Source: JAYREN01 sp041908845 (GTDB taxonomy: Bacteria > Acidobacteriota > Holophagae > Holophagales > Holophagaceae). From it: a stretch of DNA of 21,608 nucleotides. Location of the stretch: assembly GCA_041908845.1 (NCBI GenBank), contig JAYREN010000035.1, forward strand, positions 1-21,608, given 5' to 3'. The notes beneath the pieces were generated by a model. It was given only the letters and a program-made list of their open reading frames with translations, ran no database searches and was not told the origin of the DNA. The translations under genes and the position numbers were made by a program. Within the stretch, counting starts at the first letter, position 1, and each line of letters starts with the position of its first letter. Shown here piece by piece: positions 14,522 through 21,608 of the stretch.

Positions 14522-16459
14522 CTACGCCCGTAGTTCGGCCCCGAGGGCCTTGGCCGCGCTTAGCACCGCATTCATCCAGCCATCCACCTCCTCGGAGGTG
14601 AGGGTGCGGTCCGGGGCCTGAAAGCGGAGCCGCATGAGCCAGGCCTGCCGTCCCGTCGGAAGGCTCTTGTGGCGAAAGACATCCACGCAGGTGAGGCCTT
14701 GGAAGACCCCGCCGGCAGCCTTCCCCGCCGCCGCGGCCATGACGTCCTCCAGGTGCCGGTAGGACTGACCGAGATCCACGAGCAGCGAAAGATCACGCTC
14801 GACCTCGGGGAACCGGCTGAAGGGTTTAAAGGCCGGAATGATGCGCTCCGCATGAGGGGGCAGGCTGGAGAGCGGAAGTTCAAGCATCAGAAGGCCGCCC
14901 GGGAGTTCGCGCACTTTCAACGGCCCTGTGACGCCGAGATCCTGCGCCACGCCCAAGAGATCCGCGGCCTGGACGGGGCGGCTGCGGGTGAGGTAGTCCT
15001 CGCCGCCCCGCGTTCCGGCCCAGATCAGCCCCACCGACAGCTGCTCCACGGGCCCCTGGGGCGTAGTGCGGTAGACCGGGGCAATCTCGAAGAGCTTCAC
15101 TTCCTTCGCGCCCTGGCGCAGGTTCAGCTCGGCGGTGGCCACCAGGGAGGCCAGGAGCGAGGCCCGCATGACGGAATACTCCTGCCCCAGGGGATTGCCC
15201 AGGGTGCGCCCCGCCACAGGGTTGTCTGCCTCGGCGAAGGCGGCATCGGCCTCGGGGCTGACGAAGCCCAGGGTGACGGTTTGATGGAAGCCCGCATGTG
15301 CCAGGCGCCTCGCCAGATCCCGGCGCTGCATGTAGCCGTCGGAGAGCGGAAAGGGCGAACCCTCCAGGGGAGGCAGGGCGGAACCGATCCGCTCGAAGCC
15401 CCGCAGGCGGATCACTTCCTCCGCCAGGTCCTCTTCGATGCCTAGGTCATGCCGCCAGGTGGGCGGAAGCACGGCCAAGGTCTCGCCTCGCATCTCGACC
15501 CGGCATCCCAGCCGCCCCAGCAGTTCTGCGGCCTCGGACGCGGCGATGGCCTCCCCCGCGATACGCCTCAGCGTAGCGCTCTCCAGCGACAACACATCCT
15601 TGTGCGCGGGCGTCGACCCGGCGGTCCAGGCGCCCTTCAGGGTCGCCCCGGCCCAGGCCTGAAGGCGCGCCGCCAGGAGATCTCGAGCCCCTTGAACCAT
15701 CGCGGGATCGGCCCCGCGGCCGAAGCGATAGGAGGCATCCGTGTGCAGACCGTGGCGGTGGGCCATGCGACGCACGACGCGTGGATCGAAATAGGCGCTC
15801 TCCAGGAGCACCCGCCGGGTCGCCGAGGTCACCTTGGTGGCATCACCGCCCATGACGCCCGCGAGGGCAATGGGGCCGCCCTCATCGGCGATGAGCAAAT
15901 CCGCCGCCGTCAGTTTCCGCTCCACACCGTCCAGGGTCACCAGGGTCTCCCCGGGCTTCGCCCAACGCACGATGAGGGCGCCCTTCAGCGTATCGGCGTC
16001 GAAGGCGTGGGTCGGGTGACCATAGCGATGGAGCAGCTCGTTGGAGGCATCCACTGCGGGCAGCTGCTTGGCGTTGGATCCCATGGAGGCAAGGAAAGAC
16101 ACCACTTCGGCGGGTGTCCCCGCATTCACGCCGAGTTCGAGGATGGCCGTGGCGTACAACGGGCAGGCGTCGGCTTCGAGGCGCACGGGAAAGAGAGGAT
16201 CTCCCTCCCGCAGACCCGGGCCTGGAATCGGCGCGAGGTCTGCGCCAACCTTCGCCGCCAGATCTCGAGCAAGGCCGCGGTGGGAGAGGGCATCACCGCG
16301 ATTGGCGGTTACGTCCACCTCCAGGATCGTCTGGCCGCTGCGGTCTTCTACGCCGTCCACCGGAAAGCCGAGGCCGGCGAGCATTTCACAGAGATCCACC
16401 GTGCCCAGGGCCGCGAGGGCGGGCAGTTCCGCATGGAGCGCGCGTCGTTCGATAAGCAT
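14522..16459 (-). CDS. pheT: Phenylalanyl-tRNA synthetase beta subunit, lacking the N-terminal OB domain
   Basis: 645 residues, shorter than the usual 790-820. The N-terminal segment ends in MLAGLGFPVDGVED (to about residue 39) and passes within a few residues into ILEVDVTANRGDALSHRGLARDLAA, which in typical PheT lies about 110 residues further on. The intervening tRNA-binding (EMAP/OB-fold) domain is therefore missing. The remaining parts are present: the B3/B4 editing region (HPTHAFDADTL, IALAGVMGGD), the B5 domain, the catalytic-like core (NPLGQEYSVMRASLL), and the C-terminal FDX-ACB anticodon-binding domain beginning FPEVERDLSLLVD. The frame is intact. PheT forms an alpha2-beta2 enzyme with PheS. 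The ATG overlaps the pheS stop by one base (TGATG), implying coupled translation. Confidence 0.95.
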   Translation of the reverse strand: MLIERRALHAELPALAALGTVDLCEMLAGLGFPVDGVEDRSGQTILEVDVTANRGDALSHRGLARDLAAKVGADLAPIPGPGLREGDPLFPVRLEADACPLYATAILELGVNAGTPAEVVSFLASMGSNAKQLPAVDASNELLHRYGHPTHAFDADTLKGALIVRWAKPGETLVTLDGVERKLTAADLLIADEGGPIALAGVMGGDATKVTSATRRVLLESAYFDPRVVRRMAHRHGLHTDASYRFGRGADPAMVQGARDLLAARLQAWAGATLKGAWTAGSTPAHKDVLSLESATLRRIAGEAIAASEAAELLGRLGCRVEMRGETLAVLPPTWRHDLGIEEDLAEEVIRLRGFERIGSALPPLEGSPFPLSDGYMQRRDLARRLAHAGFHQTVTLGFVSPEADAAFAEADNPVAGRTLGNPLGQEYSVMRASLLASLVATAELNLRQGAKEVKLFEIAPVYRTTPQGPVEQLSVGLIWAGTRGGEDYLTRSRPVQAADLLGVAQDLGVTGPLKVRELPGGLLMLELPLSSLPPHAERIIPAFKPFSRFPEVERDLSLLVDLGQSYRHLEDVMAAAAGKAAGGVFQGLTCVDVFRHKSLPTGRQAWLMRLRFQAPDRTLTSEEVDGWMNAVLSAAKALGAELRA

Positions 16460-17532
16460 CAGTCAAGCCCTCCCATGGCCTTGAGGAAGCGCTGGTCATT
16501 CTCGAAAAAGAGCCGCAGATCCGGGGTCTGGCTCACCATCATGGCGGTGCGCTCCACGCCCATGCCGAAGGCGAAGCCACTCCAGACCTTGGGATCGATG
16601 CCCGCGTAGCTCAGCACATTGGGATGTACGAGGCCCGCGCCCAGGATCTCCACCCAGCCACTGCCCTTGCACACGCGGCAGCCCGTGCCGCCGCACAGCG
16701 GGCATCGAACATCCACCTCGCAGCCCGGCTCCACGAAGGGGAAGTAGCTGGGACGGAAGCGCACATCCGCGCCGGGTCCGAACAGGGCCTTCATGGCGTA
16801 CGCCAGGGTGCCCTTCAGGTGCTGCATGCCGATGCCGTGACCCACTAGCATGCCTTCCACCTGATGAAACATGGGGCTGTGAGTGGGATCAATCTCATCC
16901 TTGCGGTACACCCGCCCCGGCGCGAGGAAGCGAATGCCTCCCAGCTTCTCGATATCTGGGGCAACGCGCTGCAGCACGCGAACCTGCACGGGGCTGGTAT
17001 GCGTGCGCAGCAGCTGGCCCTTGTGGGCCGGGAAGTAGAAGGTGTCCGCGCTGCCCCGGGCGGGATGATCCTCGGGAATGTTCAGCCCGTCGAAATTGTT
17101 GGCTTCGGTCTCGGCCTCGGGCCCCTCTTCCACGTGATATCCCAGGGGGCGGAACACCTCGATCAGGCGGTCCATGAGTCGATTCAGGGGATGCATTGCC
17201 CCCCTGGGCGGCCTGGGCGGTGGCAGGTCGGGATCCCAACTGGACGCAAGCGCTGCCGCCTGCTTCTTCGCGACCTCCAGCTCATTCTGGCGGGCCTTGA
17301 GGCCTTCCTCCCAGAGGTTCTTCAAGGCGTTGATCGCCGCGCCGAGGTCGCGCTTCTGCTCCTTGGGTGCCGCCTTCAAGAGCTCCATCATGCGCGCGGC
17401 ATGACTGCCCTCGCGACCGATGAATTCACCCTTCAGGCGCATTAGGGCATCGAGGTCCGCGCAAGCGGCAAGCATTTGTGGGAACTGCCGCTCGGCCTCC
17501 CGGATTTCAGGTGAGAGTAGATTCGCTTCCAT
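16459..17532 (-). CDS. pheS: Phenylalanyl-tRNA synthetase alpha subunit
   Basis: 357 residues, normal length. The N-terminal coiled-coil tRNA-binding arm (to about residue 100) is followed by the class II catalytic domain: HPLNRLMDRLIEVFRPLGY, then DTFYF, HTSPVQVR and FHQVEGMLVG, RPSYFPFVEPGCEVDV, and a C-terminal GFAFGMGVERTAMM motif 3. A CPLCGGTGCRVCKGSGW block is present, as in many bacterial PheS proteins, and probably binds zinc. It joins phenylalanine to tRNA-Phe together with PheT. ATG 17532 is preceded by a G-rich ribosome-binding site (GGGGG). It is separated from rplT by a strong hairpin. Confidence 0.97.
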   Translation of the reverse strand: MEANLLSPEIREAERQFPQMLAACADLDALMRLKGEFIGREGSHAARMMELLKAAPKEQKRDLGAAINALKNLWEEGLKARQNELEVAKKQAAALASSWDPDLPPPRPPRGAMHPLNRLMDRLIEVFRPLGYHVEEGPEAETEANNFDGLNIPEDHPARGSADTFYFPAHKGQLLRTHTSPVQVRVLQRVAPDIEKLGGIRFLAPGRVYRKDEIDPTHSPMFHQVEGMLVGHGIGMQHLKGTLAYAMKALFGPGADVRFRPSYFPFVEPGCEVDVRCPLCGGTGCRVCKGSGWVEILGAGLVHPNVLSYAGIDPKVWSGFAFGMGVERTAMMVSQTPDLRLFFENDQRFLKAMGGLD

Positions 17533-17556
17533 GGATCCCCCGCACTCCTAAACACA

Positions 17557-17580
17557 GAAAGGCCGCTTTCGCGGCCTTTC
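17557..17580 (-). terminator. Hairpin terminator or attenuator between rplT and pheS
   Basis: A perfect 10-base stem, GAAAGGCCGC pairing with GCGGCCTTTC, surrounds a 4-base loop. It lies 21 bases after the rplT stop and 25 before pheS. On the minus strand it is followed by TGTGTTT, a short T-rich tail. It could end the infC-rpmI-rplT message or act as an attenuator that controls read-through into pheST. Confidence 0.7.
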
Positions 17581-17600
17581 AAGCTTGATCGATGTCGATC

Positions 17601-17948
17601 TCAGCCCTTGGCCACGGCCACGAGCTTGCTAAACGCCTCGGGATTGCGGACGGCGAGATCCGCCAGCATCTTGCGATCCAGAGTCACGCTGGCCTTCTTG
17701 AGCCCGCCCATGAACTTGGAGTAGCTGGTTTGGTTGAGCTCGCAGGCAGCGCTGATGCGCACAATCCAGAGGCGACGGAAATCGCGCTTCCGCGCCTTGC
17801 GGTCACGGTAGGCATAGCCGAGAGCCTTGGCCACGGCCTCTTTCGCGGAGCGATAGAGACGGGACTTGGCGCCGTAGAAGCCCTTGGCGAACTTCAGCAT
17901 CCGCTTGCGGCGCTGGACACGTTTAAAACCACGTTTGACGCGAGTCAT
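17601..17948 (-). CDS. rplT: 50S ribosomal protein L20
   Basis: 115 residues, typical length. The very basic N-terminal extension (TRVKRGFKRVQRRKRMLK) reaches into 23S rRNA, and the globular part includes FYGAKSRLYRSAKEAV, YRDRKARKRDFRRLWIVRI and LDRKMLADLAV, all characteristic of L20. L20 is needed for early 50S assembly and in several bacteria represses its own operon through an mRNA structure. GGAAAGGA precedes the ATG. A roughly 100-base gap before it holds a small AGCTC-CTC-GAGCT hairpin. Confidence 0.98.
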   Translation of the reverse strand: MTRVKRGFKRVQRRKRMLKFAKGFYGAKSRLYRSAKEAVAKALGYAYRDRKARKRDFRRLWIVRISAACELNQTSYSKFMGGLKKASVTLDRKMLADLAVRNPEAFSKLVAVAKG

Positions 17949-18048
17949 GTGTTTCCTTTCCTTGTGGCAGCTCGAGGAGCTTTGAAGGCCACGTCGGGGG
18001 CGGCATCAACCGCCGGAGTTGAGAAGAGAGAAGGACGGTCCCGAAGGA

Positions 18049-18246
18049 TCAGGCGTACGGCAACATATCGTTGACGCGGCCGAGATCCGACTTGTCCACC
18101 ATGCCGCCCATATCAAGCTGACGCTTCCGCTTGGAGGTCTTCTTGGTCAGGATGTGGCGCTGGTGGGAGCATCCGCGCTTGAAGAGACCGCTGCCGGTCT
18201 TCTTGAAGCGCTTCTGGGCGCCCTTGTGGGTCTTGAGCTTGGGCAT
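18049..18246 (-). CDS. rpmI: 50S ribosomal protein L35
   Basis: 65 residues with the L35 signature: MPKLKTHKGAQKRFKKTGSG at the N-terminus, then HILTKKTSKRKRQL and a C-terminal DLGRVNDMLPY. It is a small basic protein of the large subunit. It begins 9 bases after infC, so it is in the same transcript and probably translationally coupled. Confidence 0.98.
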   Translation of the reverse strand: MPKLKTHKGAQKRFKKTGSGLFKRGCSHQRHILTKKTSKRKRQLDMGGMVDKSDLGRVNDMLPYA

Positions 18247-18255
18247 GACAAACCT

Positions 18256-18834
18256 CTAGCTTTGGGTGGTTTCAACGGGCTTGGCCTCGGGCTTGGGAGC
18301 CTTGGGCTTCTTGACGGCTTCCACGGGCCTGGGAGAAATGATGGCGTGCATGTCGCGCCCATCAATGCCTGCGGCTTTTTCAATGACACACTTGTCAGCG
18401 ACACGACCAAGAACATCCTCGATGATCCGGAACCCGATATCGCGGTGAACAACCTCGCGTCCTCGGAACATCACTACAACCTTGACCTTGTCGCCTTCCT
18501 CCAGGAATCGGAGGATGTGCTTCACCTTGAAATCAAAATCGTGATCATCGGTGCGAGGCCTGAACTTCACTTCCTTGAGCACGATGTTCTTCTGCTTTGC
18601 ACGGGCGGCGTGCTCGCGCTTCGCCTCCATGAACTTGTATTTGCCGTAGTCCATGATCCGGCAAACGGGCGGGTTGGCAGTTGGGGAGACTTCCACAACG
18701 TCGAGGCCCTTTTCCTCTGCCATTCGCATGGCCTGGGCCGGAGTCATGATTCCCAGCTGTGCACCATCCTCTGCAATGACCCGGATCTCGAGAGCCCGGA
18801 TGCCATCGTTGATGCGCGTTTCTGTCGCTCGAAT
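18256..18834 (-). CDS. infC: Translation initiation factor IF-3, probable ATT start
   Basis: About 192 residues. The N-terminal domain contains INDGIRALEIRVI and DVVEVSPTANPPVCRIMDYG. The linker (KYKFMEAKREHAARAKQK) leads to the C-terminal domain with EVKFRPRTDDHDFDFK and the later VVMFRGRE. These match IF3, which binds the 30S subunit, checks start codon-anticodon pairing and prevents subunit joining. The longest frame starts with GTG at 18846, but nothing resembling a Shine-Dalgarno sequence precedes that GTG. An ATT at 18834-18832 has GGAGGG 4 bases upstream. E. coli infC starts with AUU, which lets IF3 repress its own synthesis, so ATT is the more likely start. The C-terminal tail is Pro/Lys/Glu-rich. 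Confidence 0.93.
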   Translation of the reverse strand: MRATETRINDGIRALEIRVIAEDGAQLGIMTPAQAMRMAEEKGLDVVEVSPTANPPVCRIMDYGKYKFMEAKREHAARAKQKNIVLKEVKFRPRTDDHDFDFKVKHILRFLEEGDKVKVVVMFRGREVVHRDIGFRIIEDVLGRVADKCVIEKAAGIDGRDMHAIISPRPVEAVKKPKAPKPEAKPVETTQS

Positions 18835-18903
18835 ACCGCCCTCCACAAGAACACAAGGATAAAGATCTTACCAGTGAAACCCAGGTCTGCCAATCAAAGA
18901 TAC

Positions 18904-20817
18904 TCAGCGTGCCCGAGTCTGGACCTCTTGCTGAATCTGAGCGAGGAAGGCGTCCAGGGACTGGGCCCCCAGGTCGCCCTTCTGGCGATGGCGGACGGAA
19001 ACGGTGCCCTCGGCCGCTTCGCGATCTCCGACGACGAGCATGTATGGAACCTTCTGGAGCTGGGCATCGCGGATCTTGGCGTTGACCTTTTCGTTGCGGA
19101 GATCGAGTTCGACCCGAAGACCAAGGGCATGAGCCCGGTCGCGGATGGCCGCCGCGTAGTCTTGAACCCGGTCCGTGATGGGGAGAACCGTGAGCTGAAC
19201 GGGCGCGAGCCAAACGGGGAAGGCTCCGGCGCAGTGCTCGATGAGAATCCCCATGAACCGCTCGAGGCTCCCCAGGATGGCCCGATGCAACATCACGGGC
19301 GTGCCCTCAGTGTTGTCGGCCCGGGTGTACTTGAGCCCGAACCGTTCCGGCATGGAATAGTCCACCTGCAGGGTGCCCAACTGCCAGGGCCTGCGCAGTG
19401 CGTCCAGCACCTGGAACTCGATCTTGGGACCGTAAAAGGCACCGTCGCCAGGGCTGACATGGAATTCGATCCCGGCATCCCGCATCCCTTGAGCCAGGGC
19501 GTTCTCGGCCAGATCCCAAATCTCGTCGCTACCAAGCCGCTTCTCGGGGCGAGTAGCCAGGGCCACGCGCATCTCCTCGAATCCGAAGGTGTCGTAGACC
19601 GCCTTGATGAAGCCAAAGAAGGAGGCCATCTCGTCCTTCATTTGCTCGGGAGCACAGTAAATGTGGGCGTCGTCCTGGCAGAACGTCCTCACCCGGGTCA
19701 ACCCCTGGGTAACGCCGCTCCGCTCGTAGCGGTGGAGCCGACCGAAGTCCGCATAGCGGATCGGCAGATCCCGATAACTATGCTTGCCAGCGCCGTAGAT
19801 CAGACAGTGAGTGGGGCAGTTCATGGGCTTGAGGGCGTATTCCCGCTCCTCCACCTCGGTGAAGTACATGTTCTCCTGGTACTTCTCGTAGTGGCCTGAG
19901 GTCTTCCACATGCTGACATCCAGGGCCTGAGGAGTGATGACCTCGTCGTACCCCTCGCGCCGGTAGTGCTCCCGCATGAAATCCACGAGCTGGTTGTAGA
20001 CGACCGTACCCTTGGGATGGAAGAAGGGGGATGCTGGCGCCTCGACGTGAAAGGAGAACAGGCCCAGTTCTTTGCCGAGTTTCCGGTGGTCCCGCGCCTT
20101 GGCTTCCTCCAAGCGCTTCAAGTGTTCCTCGAGTTCCTTCTGGTTATGGAAGGCCGTCCCGTAAACCCGGCACAACTGCACATTCTTTTCGTCCCCGCGC
20201 CAATACGCGGCGGCCACATGCAGAAGCTTGAATGCCTTCAGTTTACTGGTATTGGGAATGTGGGGGCCACGGCAGAGATCATAGAAATCTCCCTGACGGT
20301 AGCCCGAGATCTGTTGATCGGCCGGGATATCGGAGATCAGCTCGACCTTGAGCAGCTCGCCCATAGCCTGGAACCGGGCGAGAGCCTCGTCCCTGCCGAG
20401 CACCTCCCGACTGACGCCATGAGCCTCCTCGCAGACTTTCCGCATTTCCGCTTCGATGGACACCAGGTCCTCGGGCGTAAAGAAGGGTTCGATATGAAAG
20501 TCGTAATAGAATCCGTCCTCGATCACCGGGCCGATTCCGACCTTGGCGTTGGGAAACAGGCGCTTTACGGCCTGGGCCAGGAGGTGGGCAGCGGAGTGGC
20601 GGATGATCTCAAGGCTGTCCGGATCCTTGCTCGTGACCAGGGCCACTCGGGCACCATCAGGCAAGGAACTGTTCAAATCCAGAAGATGATCATCGACTCG
20701 CACCGCGAGAGAGGCGTCCAGGAGCCTCGGTCCGATGGCCAGCGCAAGGTCTGCGCCGGTGGCGCCATCCGGCAACTCACGGACGGAATCATCGGGAAGA
20801 CGGACGGCGATGGGCAT
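18904..20817 (-). CDS. thrS: Threonyl-tRNA synthetase
   Basis: 637 residues, full length. An N-terminal TGS domain (MPIAVRLPDDSVRELPDG) is followed by the editing domain with HSAAHLLAQAV (the HxxxH that removes mis-attached serine) and GPVIEDGFYYDF. The class II catalytic core follows, with MNCPTHCLIYG (zinc-ligand cysteine), RVRTFCQDDAHIYC and GDGAFYGPKIEF, then the anticodon-binding domain (VWLAPVQLTVLPI). It charges tRNA-Thr. ATG 20817 has GAGGA five to six bases upstream. It heads the thrS-infC-rpmI-rplT-pheST block known from many bacteria and begins 66 bases after the rRNA operon's terminator hairpin. Confidence 0.98.
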   Translation of the reverse strand: MPIAVRLPDDSVRELPDGATGADLALAIGPRLLDASLAVRVDDHLLDLNSSLPDGARVALVTSKDPDSLEIIRHSAAHLLAQAVKRLFPNAKVGIGPVIEDGFYYDFHIEPFFTPEDLVSIEAEMRKVCEEAHGVSREVLGRDEALARFQAMGELLKVELISDIPADQQISGYRQGDFYDLCRGPHIPNTSKLKAFKLLHVAAAYWRGDEKNVQLCRVYGTAFHNQKELEEHLKRLEEAKARDHRKLGKELGLFSFHVEAPASPFFHPKGTVVYNQLVDFMREHYRREGYDEVITPQALDVSMWKTSGHYEKYQENMYFTEVEEREYALKPMNCPTHCLIYGAGKHSYRDLPIRYADFGRLHRYERSGVTQGLTRVRTFCQDDAHIYCAPEQMKDEMASFFGFIKAVYDTFGFEEMRVALATRPEKRLGSDEIWDLAENALAQGMRDAGIEFHVSPGDGAFYGPKIEFQVLDALRRPWQLGTLQVDYSMPERFGLKYTRADNTEGTPVMLHRAILGSLERFMGILIEHCAGAFPVWLAPVQLTVLPITDRVQDYAAAIRDRAHALGLRVELDLRNEKVNAKIRDAQLQKVPYMLVVGDREAAEGTVSVRHRQKGDLGAQSLDAFLAQIQQEVQTRAR

Positions 20818-20883
20818 GGAAATCCTCGCTTGGAATCTTTCAGTTTAATTGAACAACGGTTCGACAAGAACGATGAATACAGG

Positions 20884-20912
20884 AACGCCCCCAGGTATGA
20901 ACTGGGGGCGTT
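20884..20912 (-). terminator. Hairpin terminator after 5S rRNA
   Basis: A perfect 11-base stem, AACGCCCCCAG pairing with CTGGGGGCGTT, with a 7-base loop lies 13 bases past the 3' end of 5S rRNA. The downstream T-run is weak (TTCCTGTATTC), so termination could be incomplete and allow some read-through into thrS. Confidence 0.8.
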
Positions 20913-20925
20913 GTGTGATATTAAC

Positions 20926-21037
20926 GTCGCGGCGACCTACTTTTCCACACTTAGAAATGCAGTATCATCGGCCCTCTGGAGCTTAACTGCCGTGTTCGGG
21001 ATGGGAACGGGTGTGACCTCCAGGGAATAGCCACGAC
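20926..21037 (-). rRNA. rrf: 5S ribosomal RNA
   Basis: About 112 nt. The core reads ACACCCGTTCCCATCCCGAA followed by CACGGCAGTTAAGCTCC, and GGCCGATGATACT, all standard 5S segments. The terminal helix pairs GTCGTGGC (21037-21030) with GCCGCGAC (20933-20926), which fixes the ends to within a base or two. The 3' part includes AAAGTAGGTCGCCGC. Confidence 0.97.
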
Positions 21038-21236
21038 GAAGGGTTGGAAGGGGTTTTTCAAAGGGAGGCGTCTGTAGGGACGCGGATCAGCAGGGATAGA
21101 CGTTCCGTGCTGTCCGGGGGTTTCGGGCGCTTAGCATTCTGGTTTTGGCCTTTGGCCAAAGCCCAGACTGTTGCGCTCGACGCGTTTTCTTCGAAAACGC
21201 TGCCGAAACACCCACTTCAATGTAATTGATTGATGA
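21038..21236 (-). other. 23S-5S internal transcribed spacer with paired structure
   Basis: About 199 bases with no tRNA. An 11-base stem with one mismatch (21116-21126 with 21203-21213) encloses two perfect hairpins: TTTGGCC-TTT-GGCCAAA (21144-21160) and GCGTTTTC-TTC-GAAAACGC (21182-21200). These are probably pre-rRNA processing or antitermination structures. The short reading frame at 21044-21229 is not considered a gene. Confidence 0.65.

Positions 21237-21608
<372 letters not shown>

Noticed and set aside
14522..16459. PheT as a truncated pseudogene
   Set aside because: The start is coupled to the pheS stop, the missing part is internal and exactly one domain, and all downstream domains are conserved.
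18019..19899. 626-residue open frame antisense to thrS, infC and rpmI
   Set aside because: Its length is explained by high GC; it overlaps three certain genes and shows no domain of its own.
21044..21229. Short open frame in the 23S-5S spacer
   Set aside because: It lies in a structured rRNA spacer on the opposite strand, without ribosome-binding site or protein-like features.

Overview
The window looks like chromosomal DNA from a high-GC bacterium. Gene content, the style of the translated proteins and the order thrS-infC-rpmI-rplT-pheS-pheT-zap-rny suggest Acidobacteriota, perhaps the Holophagae (Geothrix/Holophaga-like). That placement is an impression from reading, not a search result. 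Almost every base is accounted for by housekeeping genes, and no gene-free stretch exceeds 300 bases.

Left part (1-4465). A 5'-truncated rsgA GTPase and a lipid A-type acyltransferase lie on the + strand. They converge on a minus-strand block: a DCC-family thiol protein, a compact NuoG, an unrecognised 113-residue protein and a secreted beta-barrel-like protein.

Middle (4585-11693, + strand). purH, a small GxxExxY (PD-(D/E)XK-like) gene flanked by inverted arrays of a CGCGAATG repeat, alaS, and a membrane-bound hybrid histidine kinase. The GxxExxY cassette sits between purH and alaS and its right arm runs almost into the alaS start codon. purH carries an in-frame, palindrome-rich insertion.

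Right part (11677-21608, - strand). Read in the direction of transcription this is: the 3' end of a 23S rRNA, 5S rRNA, a terminator hairpin, thrS, infC (probably starting at ATT), rpmI, rplT, a hairpin terminator or attenuator, pheS, pheT (lacking the usual N-terminal OB/EMAP domain), a ZapB-like coiled-coil gene, zapA, a probable 6S RNA gene, rny (RNase Y) and a DUF486 membrane protein. The genes mainly serve translation (rRNA, three aminoacyl-tRNA synthetases, IF3, L35, L20, RsgA), RNA turnover, cell division and purine synthesis.

No CRISPR array, phage, defence island or tRNA gene was seen. The best candidates for a second look are the GxxExxY/CGCGAATG cassette, the purH insertion, the unannotated 6S-like RNA, the ATT start of infC, and domain losses in RsgA, NuoG and PheT.
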